A DNA stretch of 64,000 nucleotides from Corticimicrobacter populi (GCF_003123725.1 NZ_QETA01000004.1:186001-250000); one strand, 5' to 3'; counted from the stretch's first letter, positions 46,228 through 56,215 are shown. Numbers and translations are program-made. The notes: generated from the sequence alone by a model not told the origin.

Positions 46228-47115
46228 TCAGGACGGTTGCTGGGCGGCCGCGGCCACCGGTGGCCGTGCCTGGATCGTGCAGATGCTGCCGACCGAGGCC
46301 AGGATGGTGCAGCCGATGGCCAGCCACTGGATGGCGGACAGGTGTTCGCCCAGCACCATCAGGCCCAGCAGTGCCGCCACGGCAGGTTCCATGCTGATCA
46401 TGATGCCGAAGGCTTCGCGTGGCAGGCGCTTGAGGGCGACCATTTCGAGCGACATCGGGATGGTGCTCGAAACCAGCGCAATGCCCATGCCGAAGAACAG
46501 CAGTTTCCAGTCGAGCAGGGCCGTGCCGGCATGGATGATGCCGACCGGCAGCGCCACCATCGAGGCGACCACCAGGCCCAGCGAGACGATATGCCCCGAG
46601 TGCAGGTGGCTGGCACGCTTGCCGTAGATGATGTAGAGCGCCCAGCACAGGGCAGCCCCCATGGCGTACAGCACGCCCACGGGGTCGAGGGAACCGGCAC
46701 GTGCGCCCAGCGGCAGGATCAGTCCCAGCCCGAGGGTGGCCAGACCCAGCCACAGGAAATCGATGCGGCGGCGCGATGACAGCAGCGCCACGCCCAGCGG
46801 TCCGCTGAACTCGATGGCCACGGCAATGCCGAACGGGATGGTGCGCAGTGCCATGTAGAACATCAGGTTCATGACGCCCAGTGCCGCGCCGTACTGGATG
46901 ATGGCGCGTGCATCCTTGCGGCTCAGTGGCCAGCGCCAGGGGCGCCAGAGCAGCAGCAGGATCAGCGCCGAGAAGCCGACCCGCAGGGCGGTCGTGCCCT
47001 GAGCCCCGATAATGGGGAACAGTTGCTTGGCAAACGAAGTGCCGAGGCCCAGCGCCGTGACCGAGCCGAGGACTGCCAGGAAGGGCAGGGCGCGTTGGAA
47101 CAGGGAGGCGTTCAC
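46228..47115 (-). CDS. rhtA: RhtA-like DMT exporter (threonine/homoserine)
   Basis: The 295-residue protein has ten helices in two EamA repeats and matches E. coli RhtA along its length (ASFAKQLFP-like GTSFAKQLFPIIGAQGTTALR, RTIPFGIAVAIEFSGPLGVAL by their ends, and IPMSLEMVALKRLP). The start is GTG with a GGAG site, overlapping the LysE-family stop (GTGA). It likely exports threonine/homoserine or related amino acids, together with the coupled LysE-type exporter. Confidence 0.88.
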   Translation of the reverse strand: MNASLFQRALPFLAVLGSVTALGLGTSFAKQLFPIIGAQGTTALRVGFSALILLLLWRPWRWPLSRKDARAIIQYGAALGVMNLMFYMALRTIPFGIAVAIEFSGPLGVALLSSRRRIDFLWLGLATLGLGLILPLGARAGSLDPVGVLYAMGAALCWALYIIYGKRASHLHSGHIVSLGLVVASMVALPVGIIHAGTALLDWKLLFFGMGIALVSSTIPMSLEMVALKRLPREAFGIMISMEPAVAALLGLMVLGEHLSAIQWLAIGCTILASVGSICTIQARPPVAAAAQQPS

Positions 47116-47753
47116 GCTGTACTCCGGGTGGCCGTGACCAGCCTGATCGCCAGTCCAAGGAACAGCAGGCCGGTGAGCCGGTTGAGCACGATCTGGATGC
47201 GTGGTGAGCGGGCCAGTACATGGCCCAGCGAACCGGCCAGCAGGGCGATGAGGCTGAACACCAGCAGTGAGCAGAGGATGAAGACACCCCCCAGCAGCAG
47301 TAACTGCGGCGCAAGCGGACCGCGTGCCGGATCGGCAAATTGTGGCAGGAATGCCAGGAAGAAGATCGACACCTTGGGATTGGTCACGTTCATGATGATC
47401 CCGCGCAAGTACAGACGGTGCATCGGTACCGCCGGTGCCTGGGCCTGGAGTGTCGAGGCACCCGCTCGCCAGGCCTGCCAGGCGAGCCAGGACAGATAGC
47501 CGGCTCCGGCGATCTTGAGCACGGAAAAGGCCAGCGCCGATGTCTTGAAGACCACGGCCAGCCCCAGCGCTACGGCACAGGTATGGACCAGCAGGCCGGT
47601 ACACAGTCCCAGTACGATGATCAGCCCGGCACGGCTGCCGCGCAGCGTGGCCTGGGACAGGACGAACAGATTGTCAGGGCCGGGGGCCAGTCCGAGCAGA
47701 ATCGACGCCATCGAGAAGGCGGCCAGGGTATCGAGCGGGAGCATGTCGGGCAT
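47112..47753 (-). CDS. LysE/RhtB-family amino-acid exporter
   Basis: The 213-residue protein has six helices and the LysE-family start LLGLAPGPDNLFVLSQA with NVTNPKVSIFFLAFLPQF. The upstream part of the open frame is not membrane-like, so the Met at 47753 (or 47744) is chosen; neither has a strong ribosome site. It is translationally coupled to the RhtA-like gene, so two efflux proteins for amino acids are made together. It is divergent from the LOG-family gene. Confidence 0.9.
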   Translation of the reverse strand: MPDMLPLDTLAAFSMASILLGLAPGPDNLFVLSQATLRGSRAGLIIVLGLCTGLLVHTCAVALGLAVVFKTSALAFSVLKIAGAGYLSWLAWQAWRAGASTLQAQAPAVPMHRLYLRGIIMNVTNPKVSIFFLAFLPQFADPARGPLAPQLLLLGGVFILCSLLVFSLIALLAGSLGHVLARSPRIQIVLNRLTGLLFLGLAIRLVTATRSTA

Positions 47754-47869
47754 GAAGGAAAGAAGCGCACGCCGACGGCCGGCATGCGCATCTGTCCATT
47801 GTGCCAGAACGGTGCATGACTTTGGATGGATGGGCATACAATCGTTGCTTTGCTGACAGGGAGCCAGGC

Positions 47870-48442
47870 GTGCGGTTGTGTATTTTTTCGGGATCTAATG
47901 CGGGTGCCCGGCCCGCGTACCGGGAGCAGGCTGCGCTGCTCGGCACGGCACTGGCACGTGCCGGCATCGGGCTGGTCTATGGCGGGGCGTCCGTGGGTCT
48001 GATGGCGGCGGCAGCCAATGCGGCGCTGGCCGAGGGCGGCGAGGTGATCGGGGTGATTCCGCAGTCGCTGATCGACAAGGAAATTGCCCATACCGGTCTG
48101 AAAGACCTGCGCGTGGTTGGCTCCATGCATGAGCGCAAGGCGCTGATGGCAGAGCTGGCGGATGGCTTCATTGCCCTGCCGGGTGGCTGCGGCACGCTGG
48201 AAGAATTGTTCGAAGTCTGGACCTGGAGTCAGCTCGGGCATCATGACAAACCCTGCTCGCTGCTCAACATCGAGGGTTTCTACGACAGCCTGCTGGCCTT
48301 TCTGGACCATGCCGCCAGCGAGGCCTTCATGCAGCCCCAGCATCGCAGCATGCTGATCGTCGAGCGCGATATTGATGCGCTGCTGGCCGCAATCCGCAGC
48401 TATCAGCCTCCGCACGTCACCAAATGGATCAATAAAGGCTGA
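47870..48442 (+). CDS. LOG-family protein (nucleotide-5'-monophosphate phosphoribohydrolase)
   Basis: The 190-residue protein has the LOG motif ALPGGCGTLEELFEVWTW and GLVYGGASVGLMAAAANAAL. It starts with GTG, set by an AGGGAG site. LOG/TIGR00730 proteins hydrolyse nucleoside monophosphates, including cytokinin ribotides, and were once mislabelled lysine decarboxylases. It is divergent from the amino-acid exporter pair; no functional link is clear. Confidence 0.93.
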   Translation: MRLCIFSGSNAGARPAYREQAALLGTALARAGIGLVYGGASVGLMAAAANAALAEGGEVIGVIPQSLIDKEIAHTGLKDLRVVGSMHERKALMAELADGFIALPGGCGTLEELFEVWTWSQLGHHDKPCSLLNIEGFYDSLLAFLDHAASEAFMQPQHRSMLIVERDIDALLAAIRSYQPPHVTKWINKG

Positions 48443-48598
48443 TTTTGTTGTTGCCAGCGGCACGCTCCGAGGCGGTATGATGGGCTAGACCGTATCCATG
48501 GCGTGCATCAGCCTGCTGTCTTGCGCGCAATGGACCGGGTTGCCATCAAAAAACAGGGCTGACCGATACCGGATCGGCCTGAACAGGAGACAGCCGTC

Positions 48599-50527
48599 AT
48601 GGGGCAGCACGCCGATCATGCCGGGCGGACTGCAGTCGCGCAGAATGTCCAGGGCATCATGCAGTTCCTGCAGCAACATCCGCCGTTCGATCAGATGGAG
48701 CAGTCGCATCTGCTGGCACTGGTCGAGCACGCCAGTCTGGGTTTTCATGCGGCCGGTTCGGTCATTGCCTGCCCAGCTGATGGTGTGGCAAAACGCTGGT
48801 TTCTGATCCGGCAGGGACTGGTGGAAGGCGTGCGCGAAACCAGGGATGTCAGCCCTGGCACTGACGGTTTCCAACTGGGGCAGGGTGACGGCTTTCCTGT
48901 GGCGGCCCTACTGGGTGAGCGACCCACCCGTACGACATACCGCGCTGTGGTCGATACTTTCTGTCTGCAGCTCGATATGGAGATATACCTTCGGCTGCTG
49001 GATATGTCCGAGCCTTTTCGGGCATTTGCCATGCAGGGGGCGAGCAGTCTTTTCGGCCATCTGCATCAGCAGGTACAGATGCAGGCCAGTGCGCACCTTG
49101 GTGCACAGTATTCGCTTGATACCCCGCTCTCGGTGCTCATGGCTCGCGAACCGGTGGCCTGCACGCCCGATACACCGTTGCATGAAGCGGTGCAATTGAT
49201 GCATGAACGTCAGGTGGGCAGCATTGCGCTGGTCGATGCTTCGCAGCACCCGGTTGGCATCTTTACCCTGCGTGACCTGCGTCGGGTCGTGGCTTCAGCG
49301 GAGTTGCCCCTGTCCCGGCCCATGGATCAGTTCATGACGCCTGATCCGATTTGCCTGCCTCCCGTGGCAACCGCTTTCGACGCGGCATTGCTGATGACCC
49401 GACATCATATTGCGCATATCTGCGTGGTTGAGGCCGGACGTCTGGTGGGGGTCATTTCCGAGCGTGACCTGTTTGCCCTGCAACGTGTTGATCTGGTACA
49501 TCTGGCGCGAGCCATCAGCCAGGCCGACAGCGTGGATACGCTGGTGGAGCTGCGTCCGCAGATGACACGACTGGTCAATGGCATGCTGGCGCATGGCGCA
49601 GATTCGGAGCAGGTGACGCGTGTCGTCACGCAATTGAATGATCACACGACAACGAGAGTGATCGAACTGATGCTGGCCATGCATGGCGATCCTGGCATCG
49701 CGTTCAGCTGGTTGGTGTTTGGTAGTGAAGGACGGGGTGAGCAGACGCTGCTGACGGACCAGGACAATGGCATGCTGTTCGAAGCCGAAGGGGCCGCTGC
49801 GGCCGAGGCAGCGCGTGCCCGGCTGTTGCCGCTGGCGAACGCCATCAACCAGGCGCTGGATCGCTGCGGGCTGACCCTGTGCAAGGGCAATATCATGGCC
49901 GGCAACCCTGACTTGTGCCTGTCCCAGCAGGAATGGTTGCAGCGGTTTGCGCGCATCATACGGACGCCCGAGCCGGAGAATGTTCTGAAGGCGACGATTT
50001 TTTTCGATCTCAAGCGTCTTTGGGGGGCGGACAATGGTTTCAATCAATTGGTAGATGCGCTGCTGAATATGGTGGCCGACAGTCCGGCCTTTCAGTGGAC
50101 GATGGCACAGACCGCCTTGAGACATCGCCCGCCGACCGGCATGATGCGGGCGTTCCTTGGACAGACGCTCGGTTTTGGGGAGACGGTTCTGAATCTCAAG
50201 ACCGAAGGGTTGACTCCCTTTGTCGACAGTGCGCGCATTCTTGCATTGGCACAAGGTATCAGGGAGGCCTCTACGCTGGCGCGCCTGCGTTTATTGGCGG
50301 AACGAGGGGTGATCGAGCGTCGCAATGCCGAGGCCTATGTCAAAGCCTATAGTTATCTGCAATTGCTGAGGATGCGGCAGCACCAGCAGCAGGCCCTGGC
50401 AGGAGAACCCCTGGACAACCGTCTGGATCCGGCGCGCCTGGATGTGCTGGATCGTCGCATTCTGCGTGAGTCCTTGCGGCAGGCTCGGCATATTCAGGCG
50501 TTGCTGGCATTCAGATACAGGCAGTGA
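48599..50527 (+). CDS. Cyclic-nucleotide/CBS/DUF294 nucleotidyltransferase-like protein
   Basis: The 642-residue protein has an N-terminal cNMP-binding-like domain (about 20-150), two CBS domains (about 172-295), a DUF294 nucleotidyltransferase-like domain with FGSEGRGEQTLLTDQDNGM (about 375-393), and a C-terminal DUF294-C domain. The start has an AGGAGA site. Its stop is 13 bp before a DnaQ-type exonuclease gene. Such pairs are widespread and often sit near acetate/solute symporters; the molecular role is not established. Confidence 0.92.
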   Translation: MGQHADHAGRTAVAQNVQGIMQFLQQHPPFDQMEQSHLLALVEHASLGFHAAGSVIACPADGVAKRWFLIRQGLVEGVRETRDVSPGTDGFQLGQGDGFPVAALLGERPTRTTYRAVVDTFCLQLDMEIYLRLLDMSEPFRAFAMQGASSLFGHLHQQVQMQASAHLGAQYSLDTPLSVLMAREPVACTPDTPLHEAVQLMHERQVGSIALVDASQHPVGIFTLRDLRRVVASAELPLSRPMDQFMTPDPICLPPVATAFDAALLMTRHHIAHICVVEAGRLVGVISERDLFALQRVDLVHLARAISQADSVDTLVELRPQMTRLVNGMLAHGADSEQVTRVVTQLNDHTTTRVIELMLAMHGDPGIAFSWLVFGSEGRGEQTLLTDQDNGMLFEAEGAAAAEAARARLLPLANAINQALDRCGLTLCKGNIMAGNPDLCLSQQEWLQRFARIIRTPEPENVLKATIFFDLKRLWGADNGFNQLVDALLNMVADSPAFQWTMAQTALRHRPPTGMMRAFLGQTLGFGETVLNLKTEGLTPFVDSARILALAQGIREASTLARLRLLAERGVIERRNAEAYVKAYSYLQLLRMRQHQQQALAGEPLDNRLDPARLDVLDRRILRESLRQARHIQALLAFRYRQ

Positions 50528-50540
50528 GCACAGGAGGCGC

Positions 50541-51278
50541 ATGATGCGATGGTTGTCCGAACTGTTGGGGCGCAGCAAGCCTGCGACAGCGAGTGTCGTT
50601 GATCCTGTGCAGCAGGCGCGGCTGGCGGCCTTACCGGCACTTGTGCAGGCTGCGGATACCGATCTGATGCAACAGCCCTTGCTGGTGCTGGACCTTGAAA
50701 CCAATGGACTGGATGTCCGGCGGGACCGGGTGCTGTCGATCGGTGCCGTGCGTATCGAGGGCGGACGGATTCCACTGGCGAAGACGTTCGAACGCGTACT
50801 GTGTGTGGACATTGAATTGCGTCCCGACAGTCAGCTGATCCATGGCCTGACGCAGGCGGATCTGGCGGCCGGTGTGGCACCAGCCGGGGCGATTCTGGAT
50901 TTGCTCGAGTATGGTGCGGATGCCGTCTGGCTGGCCTATCATGCCGAGTTCGACCGCCGTATGCTGGCACGCTGCACGCAAGAGGCGCTTGGGCTGGCGC
51001 TGGTTCATGCACCCTACGATGTCGCGGAACTGGCCCCCATGTTGTGTCCTGAGATGGCTGTGCCCCGAGCGGGCCTGGATCACTGGATCCAGGCGCTGAA
51101 TCTGCCGATGCCGGCACGCCACCATGCCGTGGCGGATGCCATGGTGACTGCGGAGATCATGCTGGTGTTGCTGCAGCGTGCCAGGGCGGCAGGGATGCAG
51201 ACCTGGCGTGATCTCGACATGGCTCTGGCGCAGTGGAGACGACGGCAGGCACAAGCAGGCAAAGCTGTATTCTGTTGA
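50541..51278 (+). CDS. DnaQ-family 3'-5' exonuclease
   Basis: The 245-residue protein has the ExoI motif LVLDLETNGLD (DxE), ExoII region LAYHAEFDRRML and ExoIII HHAVADAMVTAE (HxxxxD), so the full DEDDh set is present. It is not the polymerase III epsilon subunit itself, since the rest is short and it is paired with the DUF294 protein. The ATG at 50541 has AGGAGG directly upstream. Likely acts on DNA or RNA ends. Confidence 0.92.
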   Translation: MMRWLSELLGRSKPATASVVDPVQQARLAALPALVQAADTDLMQQPLLVLDLETNGLDVRRDRVLSIGAVRIEGGRIPLAKTFERVLCVDIELRPDSQLIHGLTQADLAAGVAPAGAILDLLEYGADAVWLAYHAEFDRRMLARCTQEALGLALVHAPYDVAELAPMLCPEMAVPRAGLDHWIQALNLPMPARHHAVADAMVTAEIMLVLLQRARAAGMQTWRDLDMALAQWRRRQAQAGKAVFC

Positions 51279-51304
51279 CCTGGCGAGTTGTAGATACAGT
51301 GCAT

Positions 51305-51350
51305 GAGCCGTGAGCCGTGAGCCGTGAGCCGTGTGGTGTGTGGTGTGTGG
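51305..51350. repeat. 7-bp tandem repeat between convergent genes
   Basis: GAGCCGT is repeated four times (51305-51332), followed by about two and a half copies of GTGGTGT. It lies between the exonuclease stop and the MFS transporter stop, outside both genes, and could vary in copy number. Confidence 0.85.
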
Positions 51351-51369
51351 CCGAGCGGCTGTGGAGGCT

Positions 51370-52572
51370 TTATGTGTTCGAGGGGCCGACTGGCAGCAGC
51401 TCTTTCCAGCCTACCAGCAGTGCGAGCAATGACAGCGTCAGGCCCGCGCAGGTAATGCCTGTCCATCCGTAGTGCTGGAACAGGCTGGCAGCCGTGATGG
51501 ATCCCAATGCGCCGCCGGTGAAATAGCACGTCATATAGCCGGAATTGAGGCGGTTGCGGACTTCGGGGCGCAGCTTGAAAATGGCACTCTGGTTGGAGAC
51601 ATGCAGGAGTTGCAGTGCAAAGTCCAGGATCAGGATGCCCGCAATCAGTGCGATCAGCGAAGCCGGCGCAAAGGCCAGCACCAACCACGAACCCAGCATG
51701 CCACCCAGTCCCAGCATGGCTGCCAAACGGGAACGGCCCCGGTCGGCCAGGCGACCGGCCAGTGATGCGGCCAGCGCACCAAACGCCCCGGCCAGACCGA
51801 ACAGACCGATGACGGCATCCGAATAATCATAGGGCGGTGCCGACAGCAGGAAGGCCAACGGTGTCCAGAACAGGCTGAAATTGGCGAAAACCAGAAAACC
51901 CATCAGAGAACGCTTGCGCAGCAAGGGCTCTTCGGCGAACAGCCTGAGAGCCGAGCGCAGTAACTGACCATAGTGCAGGCCGGCATTCTGCTGGTAACGC
52001 GGCAGGCTGCGCGCCAGCGCCAGCGCGGTGATCAGCATCAGTGCAGCAGCCAGCAGATAGACAGTACGCCAGTCGGCAATCGACGAAATGGCTCCGGCCA
52101 CCGTGCGCGCCAGCAGGATACCCAGCAGCAGGCCGCTCATCAGCGTGCCGACGGCACGGCCGCGCTGCTCGGGCGCGGACAGTGTGGCCGCCAGCGGCAC
52201 CATGATCTGTGCCGCCACGGAAAACAGACCTGTCATGGCCGTTCCCAGCAGCAGCCAGGGCAGGCCGGTTGCCAGGCCGCTGATCACCAGCCCCACGCCC
52301 GACAGCAGGATCATGCCGACGATCAACCGACGCTGCTCCAGCAGGTCGCCCAGCGGCAGCAGCAGGAACAGACCCAGGCCGTAGCCAAGCTGTGCCGCCG
52401 TGACGATGGTGCCGGCGTCGGTCAGCGACAGACCGAACTGGTCCGCGATGGTCTGCAGCAGCGGCTGCGCATAGTAGTTGCTGGCCACGGCTACACCGGT
52501 GGCAACGGACATCAGCAGAATCAGCGCCTGGCCCAGTGGAGGCTGGCGGGTCGGGGAAGACGGGGATGACAT
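51370..52572 (-). CDS. MFS transporter (sugar-efflux/YnfM-like)
   Basis: The 400-residue protein has twelve helices with the MFS motif RRLIVGMILLSGVGLVISG and a second half starting near LRKRSLMGFLVFANFSLFW. The ATG at 52572 is used; a GTG at 52587 in frame is possible. It likely exports small molecules; the substrate is unknown. It is divergent from the SelW-like gene. Confidence 0.9.
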   Translation of the reverse strand: MSSPSSPTRQPPLGQALILLMSVATGVAVASNYYAQPLLQTIADQFGLSLTDAGTIVTAAQLGYGLGLFLLLPLGDLLEQRRLIVGMILLSGVGLVISGLATGLPWLLLGTAMTGLFSVAAQIMVPLAATLSAPEQRGRAVGTLMSGLLLGILLARTVAGAISSIADWRTVYLLAAALMLITALALARSLPRYQQNAGLHYGQLLRSALRLFAEEPLLRKRSLMGFLVFANFSLFWTPLAFLLSAPPYDYSDAVIGLFGLAGAFGALAASLAGRLADRGRSRLAAMLGLGGMLGSWLVLAFAPASLIALIAGILILDFALQLLHVSNQSAIFKLRPEVRNRLNSGYMTCYFTGGALGSITAASLFQHYGWTGITCAGLTLSLLALLVGWKELLPVGPSNT

Positions 52573-52703
52573 GGGAAGGGATACCACGATGTGGGCCCTG
52601 CATTGTAGTGGTGCCCACCTGAAATGAAGATGAAAGCGGGCCTGGTGTGGTGTGCAATGCCATAGGTATGAACAGCCTGGTCCTGGGCGCTGTGCCGGAG
52701 CGG

Positions 52704-53012
52704 TCAGGCCGTACCGGCGGGCGTGTGGGCGCGGTCGATGTGCCCCAGGTCGCGTGCCGGGTCGAGCCGGTCGCGCACGCGTTGCTTCAGGATCTTGGCA
52801 TCGGGAAAGCCACCGTCGATCTTGCGATCCCAGATCAGCACGTCATCGTAGCGGACCTGGAAAATACCGCCGGTACCCGGGACGAGCGTGACGCCGGCCA
52901 GGTCGGTAGCAAAGGTCGACAGCAGTTCCTGCGCCATCCAGCCGGCACGCAGCAGCCACTGGCACTGAGTGCAGTATGTGATCGAGATGTGCGGAGCGGG
53001 ATGCGATTCCAT
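52704..53012 (-). CDS. Rdx/SelW-like thioredoxin-fold protein
   Basis: The 102-residue protein has the Rdx motif ITYCTQCQWLLRAGWMAQEL, with Cys in both positions where SelW has selenocysteine/cysteine, plus VPGTGGIFQVRYDDVLIWDR. These are small redox proteins of uncertain partner. The Met at 53012 is chosen; the Met at 53033 is possible. No ribosome site is strong. Confidence 0.88.
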   Translation of the reverse strand: MESHPAPHISITYCTQCQWLLRAGWMAQELLSTFATDLAGVTLVPGTGGIFQVRYDDVLIWDRKIDGGFPDAKILKQRVRDRLDPARDLGHIDRAHTPAGTA

Positions 53013-53186
53013 GAGTCCGGGGCGGCTTTGCATTTGTTGTCGTACCGACAGGCACACTAGGGGCGCACGGCGGCGATTTCTGGATATTATTGATCGTACC
53101 GCGCACGGCTGCAATGGATGCGATGCGGGTGCGGTATGAATGGCATGTTTGTCTGTGTATCCCATCTACCCTCGGAGGGCGAATCC

Positions 53187-53516
53187 ATGGCGGGCTATTT
53201 TGTACTGAAAAGCAGCGGCGATCATTTCATGTTCAACCTGAAAGCCGGCAACCACGAAACCATCCTGACCAGCCAGCGCTACAAGAGCAAGGCGGCAGCG
53301 CAGGGCGGTATTGCCTCGGTGCAGAAAAATGCTGCCGACGATGCCCGCTACGACCGCCTTGTTGCCAAGGATGGCTCGCCTTATTTCACGCTCAAGGCGG
53401 CCAATGGCGAGGTGATCGGGCAAAGCGAAATGTATTCGGGAACGGCGGCACGCGACAAGGGTATTGCTTCGGTCAAGGCCAACGGCGCGACCACGGACAT
53501 TCGCGACGAGGCCTGA
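53187..53516 (+). CDS. yegP: YegP/DUF1508-family protein
   Basis: The 109-residue protein has two DUF1508 repeats (YFVLKSSGDHFMFNLKAGN and PYFTLKAANGEVIGQSEMY), each with the RYKSKAA/TAARDKGI-type turn. The start has a GGAGGG site. Function is not established; it is small, soluble and widely conserved. It is divergent from the SelW-like gene. Confidence 0.92.
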   Translation: MAGYFVLKSSGDHFMFNLKAGNHETILTSQRYKSKAAAQGGIASVQKNAADDARYDRLVAKDGSPYFTLKAANGEVIGQSEMYSGTAARDKGIASVKANGATTDIRDEA

Positions 53517-53534
53517 GCCTGGGGACTATCGCTT

Positions 53535-55124
53535 TCATTTTCGGTTGTCAGGCCGGGTATCTCCGGCCTGTTCCGCCGACGGACGGACCGACAGGTAACC
53601 GATCCGGAACCCGCCCCAGTGTTTGCCTTCTACATAGATCGGGACCGACAGGTCATGCATGACCTCGCCGGTATCGCGCTTGTACGTCTGCAGCAGGAAT
53701 GGTCGGGTATGTGCGCCACAGCGGCTGCCGGTGCGGTCCTGAAACAGCCGCTTGGTGCGGTTGTTGACCAGGTCGGTTGCATAGTCACCGCTCAGGGGCT
53801 GTGAATAGCGCCGGTTGTGGGTCGGGAAGTAACCCTGGTCGTCCACGGCACCGGCATAGCTGATTTCAGGCATGGCTGACAGGATGGGTTCCTGGACGGA
53901 CGGCAGGACCTGATCGGTGAAACTGTCGAAGCGGGTCCGGTATTTGGGTGGACGGGTATCGGGTATGGGCTGGTATTGCCGGTCGAACAGGGCTTCGCGT
54001 GAGATCTGCCCCGAGGCAATCGCCTGCTCGAACAGCTTGCCAACCGCGTGCGCGGCATCGGCAGCGATACGGCGGATGACATCATGGCGGGTCTGTACGC
54101 CGCTCAGTGCAATCATCTCGAATAACTGTTCAGCCCGTTCGGCCAGTCGCATGGCCGAGTCCGTGGCGTGCGGCAGCGAGGCGTCGGTGCCCTGCATGCG
54201 ATCGTGTACATCATCGATGGCCGTGGTGATGGCCGATGCCGTGCCGACATGCTCCCGGCTGGCGGCTGCAATGGTGTCGATTTCGCTGCCCGAGATACTG
54301 GCGTGTTCGTCGATGGCGGCCAGCAGGGCATGGACCTGCACGATCTGCTGTGCGGCCTGTTCGACAGAGCCGCTGAGGGCCGACATGTCGCGCACGGCCT
54401 GCTCGGCCTCTTCGTTGATGGTGCCCAGCATGCCGCCGATCCGTTCCGTTTCCTGCTGGGTACGTTGTGCCAGCCGGCGCACTTCGGTCGCCACCACGGC
54501 AAAGCCTGCACCATGCGCGCCGGCCCGGGCTGCCTCGATGGCGGCATTGAGCGCAAGCAGATTGGTGCTGGCGGCAATTTCGTCAATGGCGGCCGTGATG
54601 CCATGGATGCCCTGGGCGCGTTCCTGGAGGTTGCGCAGGCTGCGTGCGGCTGTTTCTGTATCCTGACGGGCAGCCTTGATGTGTGCCAGTCCCTGGTCAG
54701 CAGTCTGGCGGCCCTGCGCACTGTTGTCGCGTACTTCGCGAGCCAGTTGGGCGGCCCGTTCGATGCCGACGGCAATCTGGTCGGATGCGGTGGCACTCTG
54801 GCGGGACTGGTCTGCGATCCGGTCTGCAGCCTCGATATCCTGATCGACCTTCTGCTTGATGGTGTCGATGAAGTGTGAGGTTTCAGCTGCCCCGATCATG
54901 ATCTGATCGATCGCGGGGCCGGTCTGTTGCAGCCATGACTCGCTGCCCTGGCGGCGGCGCAGCAGGTGCCATGCCGGTAGCGACAGGACGGCACCTATCG
55001 CCGCAGCCAGCCACGGTGGCAGGTCGGGCACATAGGTGGTGAGGGCGGCAGAAGTCAGTGCTGCAAGCAACAGGGCTGCCGCCAAGGCACCTGCGGTACG
55101 CAGCTTGGGTGGATATGCCCGCAT
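53535..55124 (-). CDS. Methyl-accepting chemotaxis protein with C-terminal sensor domain
   Basis: The 529-residue chemoreceptor has two N-terminal helices (about 12-28 and 35-53) with almost no periplasmic loop, then a short signalling domain whose tip is [20 protein letters not shown] (about 187-206). After it comes a sensor-like domain (about 330-515) with [21 protein letters not shown] and [15 protein letters not shown], Cache-like. So the sensing part is cytoplasmic and C-terminal. The ATG at 55124 has an AGGAGGAG site. The open frame continues upstream into the EamA gene, which is not part of this protein. Confidence 0.93.
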   Translation of the reverse strand: MRAYPPKLRTAGALAAALLLAALTSAALTTYVPDLPPWLAAAIGAVLSLPAWHLLRRRQGSESWLQQTGPAIDQIMIGAAETSHFIDTIKQKVDQDIEAADRIADQSRQSATASDQIAVGIERAAQLAREVRDNSAQGRQTADQGLAHIKAARQDTETAARSLRNLQERAQGIHGITAAIDEIAASTNLLALNAAIEAARAGAHGAGFAVVATEVRRLAQRTQQETERIGGMLGTINEEAEQAVRDMSALSGSVEQAAQQIVQVHALLAAIDEHASISGSEIDTIAAASREHVGTASAITTAIDDVHDRMQGTDASLPHATDSAMRLAERAEQLFEMIALSGVQTRHDVIRRIAADAAHAVGKLFEQAIASGQISREALFDRQYQPIPDTRPPKYRTRFDSFTDQVLPSVQEPILSAMPEISYAGAVDDQGYFPTHNRRYSQPLSGDYATDLVNNRTKRLFQDRTGSRCGAHTRPFLLQTYKRDTGEVMHDLSVPIYVEGKHWGGFRIGYLSVRPSAEQAGDTRPDNRK

Positions 55125-55282
55125 TGTCTCCTCCTGGCGGGTGGCGAAACTTATTGTCTTTTTGGACTGATTTTGTCTGATTGTATCGTTCGAGTGAGAC
55201 TTTTTGAGGCTCTTAGACCAAGGGATAAGGAGCGCTTGCTTGCCCGGGCCGGTGGGCATGGAAAAGCAGGGGCAGATGCACC

Positions 55283-56215
55283 CTACGCCTTGTGACGCCA
55301 CTCCCAGAATGCAATCGCGATTCCGCTGCCGCAGATCATGGCAATGCCCAGCCAGGTGGTGGTGTCCGGAAACTGACGCCAGACCAGCCATCCCGTCAAG
55401 GTGGCGCTGACGATCTGCAGATAGGTATAAGGTGCCAGCATGGAAGCCGGGGCGTGGCGGTAAGCGGCAATCTGGAGCAGATGGCCCAGCGCACCACTGA
55501 GCCCGGTCGACAGCATGACCAGCCACACCGCGGGTGGCAAGGTTGCCAGTTCGGCCTGCAGCCGGCCCAGACCATAGAAGGGCAGAAGCAGCGACAGCAG
55601 GCAGGTGCCGACCATGCCGCTCCAGACCAGCGAGGTCAGTGGGTGATCGCGGGCAATACCGCGTGTGGCGATGAACTGGCCTGCCAGCAGACAGGCCGCC
55701 AGCAGCGCGAACAGGACGCCGATCGGATGTAGTCCTCCGCTCGGGCGCACGATGACGAGCACGCCCAGAAACGCCACGCCGGCAGCGACCCAGCGCGACA
55801 GCCGGGGGCGTTCGCCGAGCAGCCAGGGGGCGGCGCACAGCACCAGCAACGGTGCCAGGAAAGCGATGGCGGTGAACTGTGCCTGGGGCAGGTACGAGAG
55901 TGCCATGAAGACACAGAGCGTTGCTCCCAGCATGAGCACGCCGCGCAGGACCTGACGGTGCGGTACGGTGCTGCGGAACAGGGACCGGCCCCGCGTCGGC
56001 ATGAAAATGCCGACGACCAGCACGAGATGCATGGCATACCGGAACCAGGCGACCAGCAGCAGTGGGCCGCCTTCGCCCATGGTCCATTTGCTGCTGGCAT
56101 CCAGACAGGAAAGAACCACCGAGGACAGGGCCAGTAGACCTACGCCGAGCAACGCAGAAGGGCCGCTCTCGCCGGATCGCGAGGCGGCAACGTCGCGGGC
56201 GTTGGCGCGGAACAT
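55283..56215 (-). CDS. EamA-family DMT transporter
   Basis: The 310-residue protein has ten helices in two EamA repeats ([38 protein letters not shown]). The ATG at 56215 has an AGGAG site; the in-frame Met residues further up are not needed. It is divergent from bfr across a 147-bp region. Substrate unknown. Confidence 0.9.
   Translation of the reverse strand: MFRANARDVAASRSGESGPSALLGVGLLALSSVVLSCLDASSKWTMGEGGPLLLVAWFRYAMHLVLVVGIFMPTRGRSLFRSTVPHRQVLRGVLMLGATLCVFMALSYLPQAQFTAIAFLAPLLVLCAAPWLLGERPRLSRWVAAGVAFLGVLVIVRPSGGLHPIGVLFALLAACLLAGQFIATRGIARDHPLTSLVWSGMVGTCLLSLLLPFYGLGRLQAELATLPPAVWLVMLSTGLSGALGHLLQIAAYRHAPASMLAPYTYLQIVSATLTGWLVWRQFPDTTTWLGIAMICGSGIAIAFWEWRHKA

Noticed and set aside
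46175-47338. 387-codon minus-strand frame overlapping the RhtA-like gene
   Set aside because: Same strand but another frame of the conserved exporter; His/Pro/Arg-rich translation without domains.
55125-56087. Upstream extension of the chemoreceptor frame, making an apparent 850-residue fusion
   Set aside because: The extension runs through the EamA gene in another frame, is not membrane-like or receptor-like, and the ATG at 55124 has a near-perfect ribosome-binding site.
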